Source: Penelope pileata
Taxonomy: Eukaryota > Chordata > Aves > Galliformes > Cracidae
Direction: 5' to 3'
Assembly (NCBI GenBank): GCA_013396635.1
Contig: WBMW01005750.1
Coordinates: 357,538-421,537, forward strand
DNA length: 64,000 bases
The notes beneath the pieces are model-generated. The model was given only the letters and a program-made list of their open reading frames with translations, searched no databases and was not told the DNA's origin. Below, one piece after another: positions 47,401 through 61,400 of this stretch (position 1 is its first letter; each line of letters begins with the position of its first letter). Position numbers and translations under genes: made by a program.

Positions 47401-50400
47401 GGAGGAAAAAGCTTAAATCTGCCAAGTCAGGATCTTACTCTGAATACTGGGATACCAGATGGGGAGCTATCTCCATCTCACCGGGGGTTGTGAGGCCTTG
47501 CAACAGAAAAGGGCTTTTGTGAAGTGGTGGGCAATTAGTAGTGCTCAGTAATTTACTGAAGCGATCCAAGAGTGTTTATAAAGTACCCATTGATGTTTAA
47601 TTACTATTTTTATGAATGTAACAAAAAGCAAGTATTAAAAGGTACTCTCTGATCTGAACAGAAAATAAGAGGCTGAATGAGCATCACAACCAGAAATATA
47701 TTTTAGGAGTATTACAGAGATTTGAAACTGAAGCTGCAGTCAGGAATTCAAACGTCAAATTGCAGATTGTTATTAGTTGGTTTCCTGACGTCTGCTACTC
47801 TACTTACAAAGAACAAGTGCTGGCTGCTGTAACTATCACTGCATCATGAAAACATTTAAAGATGATTAAAACAGGTTGGTCCATTTTTATTTGCCAAGGG
47901 GCAGGTTATTTTCTACTGAGAGAAAACTATGTAGTACAAACTAGGACTATGTAGAGACTAGAACTTTGTACGGTTACTGTTTGGTATTCCTCACTGATCC
48001 TTTGGTGCAGAGGGTGGCTGGGATTTGCAGCTCTGCTGGTCACATTCCTCTGCACCCACAGGGCAGTCAGTCCTTGCAGCGCTTCTGGCAGCCCGCAGTC
48101 ACTGGGGCAGACATCTGGGGCTCCCGCACCTTGCTCCAGAGGCATCCCCCAGCACGGCCTCTCTGTCATTTCTTGCTTTGTGATACCACTGGGAATCTCA
48201 CCTGACAGCTGAGCTGACAGAGGGCAGAGCCAAGGGGCTGTCCCCCCATGACAGCATGCCTCCATCCAGTGACCAACTCCATCACGCAACCCGCAGGGAG
48301 CGAGAGTGTCGCTAGATAGATCTCATTTCTTTCCATATATCAAAAGATATTTTGCAGACCTACAGCTGATGGAAATACTTCTTGTAGCAAAGGCAGCCTA
48401 AGAAACAAAAAATTCAATCATCCAATGCTGGAAAGAAAACCATGACCACCTCAGTGACACATTGAGCAGATGTGTTCCAGGAGTCCCTGCCAAAGCACAG
48501 GGTCTCTGGGCCACCCTCGCCCTTCCACCTCCACCAGCACAGCCCAAAGGGCTGTTATCACATGATAGTTACTGGTGTCTTTTTGAAGCATGTCTGAGCA
48601 CGCCACTTATCTGGAGATACTTGTCCCTGTTCATCTTCGTTGTCCTTAGCAAGTTGCATTTAATGAGCAGACTACATGTATTTTTATGGCTGATGTTTCA
48701 CAGTGGCAAATAAAAAATATTCAGCTGCTTCTGGGCAGCTTGCAAGTGGATTCTAATAGGAGTGTGTCCTGTCCCTTCTCCCCAGAGCACGGGGCTGGAG
48801 CTGCCAGAAGGGCCTGTGGAGGGGAGAGCAGGCCGCCAGCCGCTGTGGTGAGCTCAGCCCCCCGGGAGAGACTGCGTGCTGCCGGGGACCCCGTCTGCAC
48901 TCACCTGTTACAGAGGTTGTGACAGCTGAACGGTGCCCAACGAATGACCAAGATGTCACGTCACCAACCTCATCGTGCCAGACAGCGTAGGTGAGGAGGC
49001 CTCACATTCAGCGTTCAGGCACCTCCTGGCAAACACTTCCATTCTCTCCACCCTGGCTGCTCGTCACCTTTGCTCCCAGCTACATTCCAACATGATGAAG
49101 TCTTGTAAAAATGTTTGGTTACGCACACAGCCATTAGTCCGTCAGTTGCCTTTTAACCCTCATCCTCTGCCTCCTGAGGGTCTGCTGTGGGCAGAAGCTA
49201 CCTCATCTCCCAGCAGCTGTGGAAGGCAGCAGTGGGACAGCAGGGATGTTCTGAGTGGCAGCGTGTCACTCCGTGTCAGAGCTGGAGAAGCAAACGGGGA
49301 CAGTCTTTGCACAGACTGAGTGAGGAGGGCTATCTAGGGGCAATAACAGAAACATTGGTAACAACGAGCATACTTGCAGTCACTGACAGTCAGAACTGCC
49401 CTTACATGTCCTCCATGGAGGCCCCAGAGATTCTTTTGCATTTGTGGAGCTATTGACAAGCTGAGAGTCTGATTCAGTAAATAACCTGGGTGTAACAACT
49501 TAATTCAGCTACGTCATGCTCTCATAAAACATAATACACAGAAGGGCTGACTTAAGACTGTGTGGGTTGTCTTAATTCTTGCATTCCCCAAAACTTGAAA
49601 ACTTGATCATTTGTCATTGGTAACGATCTTTCAGGTTGCTATTTTTTATGGAATGAATACACAAGTATTCCTGTCAGTGCACCTGTCTATATTTGAAACA
49701 ACAACATATGTGGTTTTACCCTATCAGGTTGAAAACTTTTTGCTTGTTCATTTTGTTTGCTCTGCCATCAGCAGTTCCTAGACGTCAACAGCAGAATGTA
49801 TTTCTCACATCAGACACATCCAATCTCTTTCCAGAGAGCTGTCAGACACTTCTAAGTGTACTCATATTACTTCTTTTTCCCCACTCCACTGTCCTGCTGA
49901 CACTCAGCCCTATGCTAGTAAAGCAGGATGAAGCGCCGTGCATGTGGCCTGTCCACCAGGCAAGCAGAACGGCAGGCAAAATGCAGGGCAGGGTTCCTCC
50001 AGCCCAGGAACCGTTTTGCCCTGTTCTCTGCTAGAAGTCAGTTGTCTACCAAAAATATTTCTTTGAACTTTGGTGTTAAAGTTCAGCCTAAATCTATCTG
50101 ACCAGGGATTGCTAGAAATCTACTATTTTTCTTAATTATTGCCATGTTAGGGAGACACAAGGGATAAGACTCTGAGGGCTTCAGTAACTAGCTACAAATT
50201 TCCTGTAGTCATTCTGGGCTTGCTGCAGCACACAGGCTCTGAGTCAGAGCTCCGGAGGCTTACAGTTAACAACATCTCTGAGAGGGAGAAATGATTGATA
50301 TCATTTTTCTCAGTCAGTGATTAAGACTGCTTTTAACAATGCAGTCATGCATGCTATGTACTAAAAGGGATGATTCATTAGTTACTTGGAAGAGGAGCAT

Positions 50401-53400
50401 CTTCTTTTTTCAATTCAGAAGCCAGAGGGATCAGCCAGTGTCCCATTAGTGTGGCTGATTAGCATGTAGAAAGAGAAGAGAGGAAATACTGGCTACTTTT
50501 GTCCCTGTCCCCACATCTGCAGCACTATCTCATTTAAGCAAGAAATAAATGTGAATTCTGTATGCAGCAGTGACATTGTTTGATTCCCACTTTGCACAGT
50601 CTGACACCAGGGCTGGCTGCTGTCAGCTGCTGCAGCTCCCTCCTCTGCCTCACAGCCGCCCGCGTCCAGCTCCGCGCCACCGCCCCAGCACCACCAGCTG
50701 ATGTTGCCCTGGTACCTCCGTGGGAAGTCTGCTCATTCTGATGTTTGTGTGGATCGTTTCTTCTGAAATAAGAGAACAGTTGTAGGTAGAACTGGCAAAG
50801 AGGACAATAATAATTATGGATTTCTTCTTACCTGAACTTGTTGCTGAAATTAAATTTATAACAACTCTTCCCACCTTTCCATCACCTTAAGCATGCTAAG
50901 CATAATCTTCCTTTTTGAGATAATCTCATGTGTGCAGTAAAGAATGCACCCCTCCCAAGGCATTTCCAGCTTGGGTAGCTCCGCACTGTGTGGCACTCTT
51001 TGCAACCCGCTGGTGGTGCAATAGAGGAGCGTGATGGCGTAACCATTTGAAAGGTAGTGCTGGAATTTTTTCACATTCTTCTTCCTGTGAGGAGGAATGA
51101 TGTTATCAAAGCCTACAAGCAAGACAGTTCCAGCAAGCAGAAAGTGATGTTGCTGTCTCTTCATCGTGACACAAGTTTAATTCATGGCAAAGTACAATGC
51201 ATTTTTTTTTCTGAAAAGACTGATCAAAATTGTCATATGTGATCTCTTTCCCCTTTCCTTCACCAAACATCAGATCAGGTATGATTTAAACTCAGCTCAT
51301 TCTGCATGCTTCTAACTGCAGTCTCACGTAATAACCATTTGGACATGCTGTTCTCAGAAAACTGGCAGAAATTCCAAGATGGATGTATGCGACAGACTTC
51401 TGGCATCAGCTTCATTGTCTGCAATGCAAGTACACATACCATGCCCTTGCACCCAGACATAACCGCCACACTATTGCTAAGCACACTTACAGCTTGGACT
51501 CTACCAATGTCATAGAAACCCTGCACCATTCATCCCTGACTTTTACTTATTCTTCCTTCTGACCTCACCCTGGCTACCTCTTTGCCTCTCACCCTTCTCC
51601 TCTGTCACTCATTGCCTCCTTGGCTGCCATAGCACCAGCTGTTTATGCAAAATGATTCATCATCTTCTCCTCACTCATGTCTCTCTTCTCCTTAAAGCAG
51701 TCTTCCTACCCAGGAAAAAAGGAGATGCAGCCTTCACAGCTCAGGACAACCCTGACCCACGCGAAGTGCTGGCAGCTCTAAGGGGCAGATCAGCTGCATA
51801 TCAGCCCTTACCTCCCTATATGTTAGCACTTCCCTTCTCAGCTACATTATAGTTATATCCTGCCCTGATCATCCTGATATAGTTGTATCATGCCCTTCAA
51901 TCTCCTGTGCTGGTTGGCATTTATTACCAGCCTTTCATTACCTGAATCCCTTCTTATTTCACTTTGCTGAGCACAGAGAGTGTGCTTCCCATATTGATGG
52001 AGTGGAAAAGAGTCTCGGCAGGTGTCTGTCTAGCTGAGTTCCTGATAGAAAGCCGCCTTCAACACCACAGGGATTTTGTTTCATATTAATTATGTAAGGG
52101 CACTTAAAGCCTTGGCTACACAAATTCCATACAACACAATTCCAAACATCCGATCCGAAGCAAATACATTACTACTCAAACAAGAAGCTCTTTGAAAAAA
52201 CAAAATAATTCTATTAAAAGATGAGATTTTTGTTTAAAATGAGGATATTTTTTGTGTGCTTGAAGGTCAAAAAATGACTCTTGAAACCAAACAAACAAAT
52301 TGAAATATGCCCAGGATTTCTTTTAATTAAATAGTGAAATATATTGACCAAAAGACAGCTCTTCTGTGAAAGTTTCATCTTAGTCAAAAAATCTTCTGAA
52401 TATATGCACAGTGCATAATGGATACCAGAAAAAATCATCCTCAACATATCTATGTATATAGTCATTGAAAAGCAATTTATTCCATATAGAAAGATCATTA
52501 TGAATTCCATATGTGAGTTGTTACATAACTTACATCATTTTTTCTTTCACCATTATGCTTCAGCTTTCACCAGAAGCTTCAAAGACAAATAAATCATTAG
52601 TCATTTAACTGGTGATACACAGATTTGTCATCCCTGGCAGGGCTTTGCTTTTAAGTCTAAGTTAAAGCAATTTGTTTGTGTCGCAAGTGACAAAAGTACA
52701 TAAACTTTTTTTTGCAGCAGGTCTCTGATAGTGCTGAACGCAGAACAAGGTCAGACCTGGCAAAGGAAAAATGAGCACAGCACTGAATGACTGCTGAGGT
52801 TTTTTTCTGTAAGCCAAGCTCACATGTTACTCTCCTGACACTTCCTCGTTGCCCTCTACATTTTAGCAAAAACATTCCCTGCCTTCTCCCTTCTGATCCC
52901 CACAAGAAAGAGCCAGAGCTATTTATTTAGTATCAAAAACTTCTGAACAATTTATTCACACTTTAAAAAGTAAGGAGCGATTGAAAACAGTATCATTGAA
53001 TGGAAATTGTTTGGCAGTCTTTTCCCAGGTGTTAATACCTGTGCTCTGCATAATGGAAAAGCTGCCCTTTTTTTGTCAGTGCTTCAGCGAGATGATTGCT
53101 CTGCCACTCTCCAGAAGGTCATCTATGACTGTTAATATATAACTCGCAGATGTGTTAGTTCTTCCCTACAGTGTTATTTCAGGCACTGCAGGGGAATTCC
53201 CTCTGCTATCTGTGCCAGAGCAGAACTGGGCTGGGAGCTGCCCTTCCACGAAGGGGCACTTCGGGCTCAGCACCACCCCGGGCAGGTCTGCCTCCACCCC
53301 TGCCTTGCCGCAGGCTGCTTCTGCACCTCACGCAGCTTTGCAGCTGCTGTTGGGGCTGCGCTGTGCGGCAGGTCACTGGGCTGACCCGAGTTGCAAATGG

Positions 53401-53695
53401 GATGCCCTGAATCCAGATCGCTTTTGTTATCGGGATGACACCAAGAGCTGCAGTGCTGGTGCAGTCAGGAGAGCGGGCACTGGGGAGAAAGCGTGCCTTG
53501 GTTCAGATGGTGTCCCTTCCCTTAGTACAGGTAGAATGCGATCAAAGGAGTGCTGCTGTTACACCATTCACAAACATAATTCGCAAAAAAAAAGGATAAT
53601 GCATCGATTCAAAAAAGACCTAGACTAAACAGTAAAAATTGTTCCATATGAGACTTTGGCAGAAAAAGCGGCTATGCACATAGTCATTAGAAAAC

Positions 53696-53762
53696 ATATG
53701 TAAATACACAAACATGCACCCACACACATATACACATTTACACACACAAACACACAAAAATC
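53696..53762. repeat. CA-rich low-complexity tract
   Basis: Imperfect ACAC/CACA sequence with interspersed T and A, a degraded dinucleotide microsatellite. Confidence 0.8.
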
Positions 53763-55411
53763 ATCTCTAACTTTAAAAGAAATGCAAAATATACCTCATT
53801 TAAGAGTTTTTGTCAGCTTTCAAAACCTGCATGCAGCTCTGATTCCCCTGGGCAGCCAGTTCATCAGAGCAACAACCAGAAAAGCCTATAGAGGGAGCAG
53901 GTTGCCTGCTTTTCCTGAGTGACAGGGGTTTCAGCCTTCAGCAACAGCCCTGAGGGAAGGACAGCCAAAGGCAGAGGATGAAAACGTCTTAGGGAGCAGT
54001 CCTAGGGCCTGATCGAGTTACCCTGCAAAGAGGGGGAGCAGCAGCAGCACTGACCTGCCCAGGGCACAGGAAAGAGGGCTGCAGCTCCACATCTCCCTTC
54101 TTTTCCTCCTTCCTCTGTCTTCGAGTTCACACCTGGGCCTTGCGAGGAGACAAGAATCACTCGATGTTTCTCCTCTTCTGTCACGGGCATGGCCTCGCAC
54201 TTCAGCCTCCTCTCTGCATGTTGCGGGATGGAGATTTCCTTCCTCAGAAGTTTAGCAGAGTTTCACCTTCTGACACCTACAGTCAAAGCAATACAGCACT
54301 GCTTAGAAGCAATGGAAGAATGCAGTGAGTGAAACCTGGGATTGCGTGTTGAACAAAGAGAATAACGAGAAAATGTATAACTGCATGTCAAAGATAACAT
54401 AAGAGAAGCAGTATTTAGCAGAATCAATATTAAAATTTCATTCAGAAGACAGAATACACAGAAATATCAGTCAGTTATTGTGACATTGTGAATAGAGGCT
54501 ATATGCCTGAATATCAACAAATCCAATGTTATGTTTATTCTGATTTACATGCACAAACAGAAAAAATTAAATAAAAAAAAAAAACACGTTTAACCCATGT
54601 ATACATTTACTGTAGGTCCAGAAAGCTGGTACTTATTTGTTCAGCTGCAAAGCCCAGAAGGCCGAGCCTCATCAAATCTGCATTTGCTGAGCGTGATACA
54701 GATCTGTGCCAAGAGCCTCACCTTACCTTACCTTGTTTTTTATAGTCCAACAAAAGGCAGAATGACAGGACTTTTATTTCTGAAACAGACAGGGAGCTGT
54801 GACCAGAGAAGTTTAACGGAAAGTGGATCTTATCAAACAAACGCAGATTTAGCCATAAAAATCAAAAGACTAGCAACTGAAAGATGTATGTTTGGGAGTA
54901 ATTACTTAGTAAGATGCTTAACTGAGTGGCATATGCATTCTCATCTTAAAAACAACAAAGGTGTAATTGAGAAAATGGTGCATAATGCATGGCCAGCACA
55001 CATGTGCCATGTGCACTGTGCCATACCTGTGAGCTCTCTCTGTAGAGAGACCGGCCAGCAGAGTGTGCACCAGCTAACTTACATTTCTGGAAAAACTTTA
55101 GAACAGGCACAGAGCATGCAATATTTATACATTAAATTCTACTAAGAGCTCTCCTCCCACGCACTAAGGTCTAATAATGCTTTAGCGTTTGTCTCCTGGG
55201 GAGCAAGAGCAGATTTTAGGATTGCAATATACATAGTTAAGCACAGGTCATGCAGCAGTAACAGAGGAAAGGAACACTCCATGCCCTTCATTTCCTAGGC
55301 ACTGCAGCCTGAGATTTTGAAAAAAGATAGTGTTACTTTTCCTTAACAAACCCCTATAATGTTTCATCTTTTGATACAGGTCTGCTTTTCTTTTTTCCCC
55401 CTGCATCACTG

Positions 55412-55427
55412 GAGAGAGAGAGAGAGA
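55412..55427. repeat. GA dinucleotide microsatellite
   Basis: Eight consecutive GA units. Pyrimidine-rich sequence follows CT-rich DNA just upstream. Confidence 0.85.
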
Positions 55428-58400
55428 CAATCTGAGGCATACATTCTGCACAGTGATGTGATTCAGCAACTTTCTGGAAAACACAAATGCAGCCCTTTTC
55501 TCAGTGCACTAATGAAACACAACTGGCAACAATTTCCTTCATACTGAGCTTAACCAAAAGCAGGCAGTGTACCACGTAACCTGAAGCTCGGTGGTCTTGG
55601 ATCACGATGTCAATTCTCATGTTCTGTTGTATGGCTGAGAAGGAGCCGCTCAAACCCAGCCAATGACAACAACCACCTCACTGTAGGAGCTGTTGTGCTA
55701 GTCAGAGTGGCTCAGCAAACACATTTTCCTTTTAATCTAAATTCTAGGTAGCTTTTGCCCATACCGACACAGGAAGATGTTGGTTTTCAGCATCCCAAGG
55801 GCATACCCACAGAAAGACTTTTCTGCAGTTCCACCTGGGCAAACTCCCCTGCCGTAGGGTTCCTTCATCATAATGTTTTTGGCATAGGGGCACAGGAGTG
55901 AATGGGACTTAGTAACTCCACTGCAGAAACACTATAGAATTTTGCACACTTGGTATTCCTTACCCAAAAGCACCCCAGGTATGGGAAACCAGGTCAGGAT
56001 CAAAAACCATTTGCCTTAAAGGAACAAATTCCCAATCCTTGCCCCAGTGACAGAGTCGTAAAGAGAGTTTAGGGAGCTGTAGTGCCACAGTGAATCAAAA
56101 ATATCCCCATAAAGGTATGCCTGTCCATAGGACAAATTAGTCCTAACTCCAGGCAGGCACAGTGTGGTAGCTAGCCCTGTGGTGGGATGTGCTGCATGTC
56201 CCCTGCCAGAGGACACACACAGGAGCGGTGGGCAGCACGTCCCGCTCACCACCATGACCCCTCCTGCCCTGGGCTGCCAGAGAGCTGTGGTGGCAGCTCT
56301 GCAGCACCCACAGCCCATGCGTAGTGCATCCCGTGGCCAGCCCAAAGAGGAAAAGTGCTGTGCAAGCGTCAGCCGCTGTTGTTCCTGGCAGGGCTGTGCG
56401 GGGATGCTTGCAGCAGTGCCTGTGGGGCTGGCTAACCACTAACCAGCGTGGAGCCTCTGCACTTAGAAGCACCAAGCAATATTCACCACACATACTCTCA
56501 TTTGCAAAAGAAAAAGTCGTTCTGACAACAAAGTCTTCCAGTGACTAAGCGACCAGCACGCTGCTGGTATCAAGTAGCTGGCAGAATTTCTATCATAAAC
56601 ACTGCTATCAGGTCATTGTAACTCAGCTGTAAAAACTTGCTCCAGGCTGATATTTGGCAAACAAGACCCAGCAAGATAATCCTTTTTTAAACACATTACC
56701 CTATCTGAGTAATCTACAGACATGGGAATGGAGAAGTCTGCAGATGCAAGCACCATGGATATCTTTGCCAATCTTCTCTGCTGATGTGGAGAAGGGCACC
56801 AGAGGAAGGGAGCACCTGGCCATCCCAGCAGGAAACTCAGCGTCCCATAGACATGCCTCCTCCCACATCTGGGGCCACCAGCTTTCCCATAGAGCGAAGG
56901 ATAAACTGCACCTATTTCTATATTGGAAGAAATGTCTCCCATTCTTCAAAACAGCTTCTTGGTCACAGCACCACAATGCTATGCTGGCTGCCACAGTCCT
57001 CTTTTATATCAAAAGGTTTCCTGTGGATTGTACCACATCTGAAAAATGCTTTGGTTAAAAAAATGTCATCCACCAGGACCAAAAAAGTTTAAATGCAACT
57101 GAACTGGAAAACTCAGCACTAAACAAATGGTAACAATTATTTATGTATCCATGCTCAGGTTTTATCGTTAGGAATACTCCTTCCATTGATTTCATTATTA
57201 AAAGTCTGTTACAGCCAAGGTTTTTTTCAAATGCTGAATCTCATTTCCAAATGCCCTGAGGGAGCAACAGCCACAACAATAAAATTAGGAACCCATTACT
57301 GAAGATAAAATTAGAATACCTAAGCCCAACACTATACTGGGAAAATGCAGTGTTAAAATGTATGAAGGTAAAATGTTTTCTAAGTACCCCAACGTTAAAT
57401 TTCATTTTGTCCTTGGAACGGGCAAGGGCACAAATTTGTGACAAATTACCATGTTATTAAATACAACTGTTTTCTGCAAGTCATATGCAAAACTTGTGCT
57501 ATTTTTTTCTCAGTACAGCTAAGGCCAAAGAGGTTTAATAAGATTTTTAATTAATTTTTAATTAAAAAGACTTTTTTTTTCAATGCTTTTAACCATTCTT
57601 TCCTCCAGGATTGGGATTCAATGAAATACTGAGAATATAGATGATATAAATGGCTTACCTTTCAGTCCTGTTTACACAGTAGGTCTGAAGGAATATCTCA
57701 TGCACAAGCAATTCTTTGGCACAAGTGGAGAGGACACCACGATCACAACCACCTCAGTGGCAAACACAGCAGATGGTGCCAGAGATCCACCTACCTGTGC
57801 GAGGACAGCTGGTCAGATGGACACTTTGTGGTGAAATCCCCTAATGTAGGTAGAACTAATGTTTTAGACCATAAATACCACCGTGCTCTGGCTTAGAGTT
57901 GGGTTTCCGCTGCCACTCCTGAACAAGCACCTTCATGAGACAGGTGTTCTCGCACGGCCCTCATACAGCACACGTACAGGTTGAGCAAGCTAGGGAATGA
58001 CCATTCCTCTTCACAGTCACATTGAAAAGGCCATTGCCTTTTTTTTTCAGGGAGAAAAAAAAAGAAAGTGCGTATTTCCAAAACCAGAACTCTGTCATAA
58101 TACCCCAAATGGGATGGCAGGGGGGCAAGTTGTTCCAGAAGTCTCCCTCTTATGTTAGGTAACTCCCCCATTCCTCCTCATCTTTCAGCCTCAAACATGT
58201 GGCTGTCACACACTCTTCAACAAAATATTGTCAGATGCGTTCACCAAACATTCTAACACTGGTGAAAAGGAATCATTCAAACGAGAAAAATATTGCAATG
58301 ACAATACTCTGTTTAGAACATTGCTTCAGATTAGTGAACAGCTCATTTGCTATTCCTGGGTATTGCAGTCTAGCTCAGTGCTTTTGCAAAAGATATTTTT

Positions 58401-61400
58401 AAAGAAAGGTTAAATAACATGTTTGTCTTATGTTACGTACTTGAAACTTCTGTGGAAACAAAGCATCCTCTCTTCTTAGTAGGCAGTGTCTGTAGGTCTT
58501 AAAGCTAGCAGATAGACCAAATGGGCTTCACAGGCCATTCTCCAGCAAAAACCTGCACGTAGGAGCTGGCTCCATATCTGTACTTCAATCAAATGAGCTT
58601 ATTGTTAAAGTTTTACAAAGCAGCCCAGCAGCAAGGTGAAAGATGAAGAGATATTGAATAATAGATAAGAATATTTTTAGTCAGCTCAGATGTATTCACA
58701 TATCTGAGCACAGGCTGGAAAAGGCCCGCAGACAGGCACTGCCTGAACTGCAGAAGCAAAACGAGCTGACAGGGCCCTGTGAGGGCTGGGGCCTGAGGCT
58801 GGGGCTCCCCGTGGATGTCAGGGCTGGGCCTATCCCACCTCCCGGTAGGGTGCAGGGCACTGAGGGCACCGGACACCCCCCAGGGACAGGGATATTTTTG
58901 CTTCCTGCTCATTCATTGCTTTACAAGCACAGCAGTGCTGCCCTTCAGTTTGTAGCAGCTAGAACCGTACGCTTGCTCCCAAGGCTGCTCCTTCCCATCA
59001 TGTTTCCTTCCATCCTGCTAAACGCAGGGGCAACGCAGAATTTTTAATGCTTTGGAAAGGACCTTCCCAAGCGCAAAGGAAAGAAACAACTAAATTGATT
59101 CCAGCACTGTTCTGCCTCTTACCCTGTGTCCTTCAGCCAAGCCAGGATCATTGCTCCCTTCTTGCAGCCTGAAGAAACAAAGATTTTTCCAAGATCTTTT
59201 CACTGCATAAGCCAGCCCCCTCCCTGCTGCCTCTCCCTTTTAATGATGATCAGAGAGCACTTGATATCTTTGATCTCACTACAGATCCTGAGAGCCTCTG
59301 AAGAAATGGAGGTATAATAACATCATTCTCTTAAAAGATAGGGAGATACTGACTGAAACTGCATCTACTGAAATGAAGTGCCAGTGAAAAACGAAAACTC
59401 ACTCGGATACTCAGAACTTCATTCATGACAAACCATTTCCAAAAGGAACTGGATCGTGTGTCCCTGGGAACACGAACACAAGAACCACTGTGCTAAATCA
59501 GAGCTGGCTTTGAGTCTAGATTCAGAGTACTTGCACAAGGTCTATCCTCCTGTGACACCAAGCACGGAGCAGAAATGCCCTCATTTTACCCCTTGTATAA
59601 CTGAGAGACTATGCACAATAGTGGGGCAGAAAATCTTTTAAAAGACAGCTGTAAACAGGGAAAACTTGTCTCAGTAGTATGTAAGAAGTACAGTCCATCA
59701 CACTGTAACAGTATGAATACCCCACAAATACTGCATGGTGTGGAAAGATCCAAACTTTGGTCTTTTGGGTCAGAGACAGCCATGAACCTGCAGGGCCATG
59801 GAGCTCAGTGCTACCTAAACTACACAAATGTTCTGAGAGGACATTTTTGCTGACTTCTGTACTTCTCCATATGCTGAGCTATCAGGTTCAAAACCAAGTT
59901 GGATGTGTCTAAGCTATACCTTGGGTACTAGAGAAAAAGAACTGGTGCTTGAGACTGCAGCAAAGAGGCAGCCCAGCATTTTTACCCATCCAGTCCAGAA
60001 AGGCCTTTCAACACACATTGATGTAATCCTTGGAATAGACTTGGCAATGGCATTAGCTCAATAATGGTGAAGTGTGTTTTGAGCTCCCTTCTGGACTGGG
60101 AGTTGTCTTTGAAGCATTTTATAAAACACAGTAGAGTCTCACACAGCAGAAAACAATGGTTACTCAGTTTCTTTCCCCTCCATCTGAATGCACTGGAAAT
60201 AGGATGTTTTGGCATGAAACCCAGACACGTATTAAAGAAATTGCCAGAGGCCATCCAAAGTCCCAGCAAAGTCCATTTTTGAGTATGGACAGGTACAGAC
60301 AGGGCACCCGTCCCAAGGCCAGACAAACCCATGTGCCACATGACAGAAGGCAGCAGGTGACAGCAACGGAAGGGTGGAAAGCCCCACATCACCTTGCTGT
60401 GAGGGCCTGTCCAGGTGCTGCACCACTGCAGCATACAGGGCCCAGAAGGCTACTGCAAGCAGCACAGCCTGGCAAGAAAACAGTGATTAATAAATAAATC
60501 TGTGGGTTATATTCTCTCGTGGGATCTCACTTCAGAGCTTGCAGAACACTAGGAAGTGTAGGGGTCATCTGCATGCAGATCTGCTGCTTTTGCAGCTGTT
60601 TTGGTCCACCAACTCCATCTTTACCTCCTGTAATTGAACCATTTGGCATTTGAAGTTGTGTATTCATTTCAGAGGAATAATGCATATGCTTCAACTCTCC
60701 TCTCACGTGTCATCCCACTACGATTCCTTCCTTCCTTAAGCTACAATTTGGTATTCTTTTAAATGTTCCAACAAAGCAGTCCCTGCTTTCTCCCACTCCC
60801 ACATCTTTCTCTCAGATCATCTGTTGTACTGTGCCATCATAAATATGTGTGGCCACATGGTGAACCAGATCAGGGAACTAATCCAGCTGAAAAACAGCCA
60901 CTGGAAAAAAAATGCAATTTTTCCAGTATAGTATGCCACAAGGTCACACAAATGCTTGTCTTGCAACTGCTAGGAGCTCTCTGTAAGAACAGGAATGACT
61001 GCAAGAAGGAAGGGGGAACAGTCTGCTGTTTTAAGAAGCCCTGCTGGCCTTAATGTGTTGCCACATTTTGGCTTTTACTTTCACCAGCATTTGTCCCCAG
61101 AAAAGCATGCGGAAACCCCTTTTTATGGGAGTGAACAGGCACAGAGCTACAGAAGGTTCCCAGCCCCTCCTGAATGCATGGGGAATCGTTCTTTGCACAG
61201 TGATATCTAATTCTTACCTGGATTTGAGGTCAAGACCATAATCTCTACAACAGTGTCCTTACATCTGAGTAAGAGCTTCCATCTATCAACAACAGGCTCA
61301 AGAATCCTTTGGAATCAATTGCTAGCACTTCAGAGGCAAACAGCATATTTCCCCTTATCTCTCTCTCTCCAGATTTGAGGACTGATGTGGCAGAATGCCA

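Noticed and set aside
53152..53628. 158-codon plus-strand ORF
   Set aside because: Driven by a GC-rich patch that lowers stop frequency; no recognisable motif.
54597..55145. 182-codon plus-strand ORF
   Set aside because: The longest uninterrupted frame of the window, but composition is unlike a protein domain and nothing is recognised. An isolated frame in gene-free DNA.
59982..60434. 150-codon minus-strand ORF
   Set aside because: No family resemblance or supporting splice or promoter signals.
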